Below are positions 15,682 to 15,807 of a stretch of DNA of 15,807 nt, one piece after another. Source of the DNA: an uncultured Clostridia bacterium. Lineage in GTDB: Bacteria > Bacillota > Clostridia > TANB77 > CAG-508. The stretch's first letter is position 1. Each line of letters opens with the position of its first letter. The translations under genes were made by a program, and so were the position numbers. The stretch is taken from contig CAKOVG010000022.1 of the NCBI GenBank assembly GCA_934121875.1, forward strand, positions 1 through 15,807. The letters are read 5' to 3'. Below the pieces are notes generated by a model that saw only the letters and a list, made by a program, of their open reading frames with translations, had not been told where the DNA came from and did not search any database.

Positions 15682-15807
15682 CTCAAAATCCTTTCTACGT
15701 TTAATTCTCTATATTCATTATTTTCTTCATTTTTACTAAATGTAATCTTTATATAATTAGAAGGCAATGCATCCTCAATTATTTCACCCCATTCAATAAG
15801 ACAAATT
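15678..15807 (-). CDS. tsaE: tRNA threonylcarbamoyladenosine biosynthesis ATPase TsaE (C-terminal part, cut by window edge)
   Basis: Reading leftward from the window end, the frame is open for 42 codons to a TGA at 15680-15678. It begins 'ICLIEWGEIIEDALPSNYI', matching the conserved TsaE C-terminal segment (the family's '(I/V)EW.E....LP' pattern) followed by a variable tail. The Walker A part lies beyond the window. TsaE is the P-loop ATPase that resets the TsaBD complex. Its stop codon overlaps the tsaB start as ATGA, and tsaE-tsaB-rimI is a common bacterial arrangement. The operon promoter is outside the window. Confidence 0.85.
   Translation of the reverse strand, partial: ICLIEWGEIIEDALPSNYIKITFSKNEENNEYRELNVERILR

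Overview
The window looks like a chromosomal segment of a low-GC Bacillota of the Clostridia type. It is AT-rich throughout, has strong AGGAGG-type ribosome binding sites, occasional TTG/GTG starts and short intergenic gaps. It carries the classic Gram-positive order ylxM-ffh-rpsP-khpA-rimM-trmD-rplS and a SufCBDSU iron-sulfur operon led by an Rrf2/IscR-type regulator. The species cannot be named from this; an uncultured gut-type Clostridium relative is a reasonable guess (inference).

Layout. (1) 2-1147, plus strand: the 3' part of a surface-type protein with an Ig-like domain and a DUF6273/C-type-lectin-like C-terminal domain. The last ~160 bp change abruptly in base and codon use and look like the variable region (VR) of a diversity-generating retroelement (DGR). 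(2) 1218-5498: promoter, then the SRP/ribosome operon ylxM, ffh, rpsP, khpA, rimM, trmD, rplS, closed by a strong terminator. (3) 5505-5616: an unexplained, highly structured intergenic block with two large imperfect inverted repeats. (4) 5615-12123: an IscR-like regulator with its own promoter and terminator, then sufC-sufB-sufD-sufS-sufU-mnmA from a promoter overlapped by a perfect 12-bp dyad. The operon ends at a terminator shared with the converging genes. (5) 12112-15807, minus strand: tsaE (partial), tsaB, rimI and a LonC-like protease, read leftward.

How the genes work together. Region 2 couples SRP-dependent protein targeting (Ffh, YlxM) with ribosome parts and their maturation factors (S16, RimM, L19) and tRNA m1G37 methylation (TrmD). 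Region 4 builds Fe-S clusters: SufS and SufU supply sulfur and SufBCD is the scaffold. The IscR-like protein probably senses cluster status, and MnmA is a likely consumer of the same sulfur for tRNA 2-thiouridine. Region 5 carries part of the tRNA t6A machinery (TsaE, TsaB), an N-acetyltransferase and a quality-control protease.

The most interesting item is the DGR-like variable region at about 986-1147. No reverse transcriptase, template repeat or accessory gene is visible in the window, so the diversifying machinery, if it exists, acts from elsewhere in the genome.
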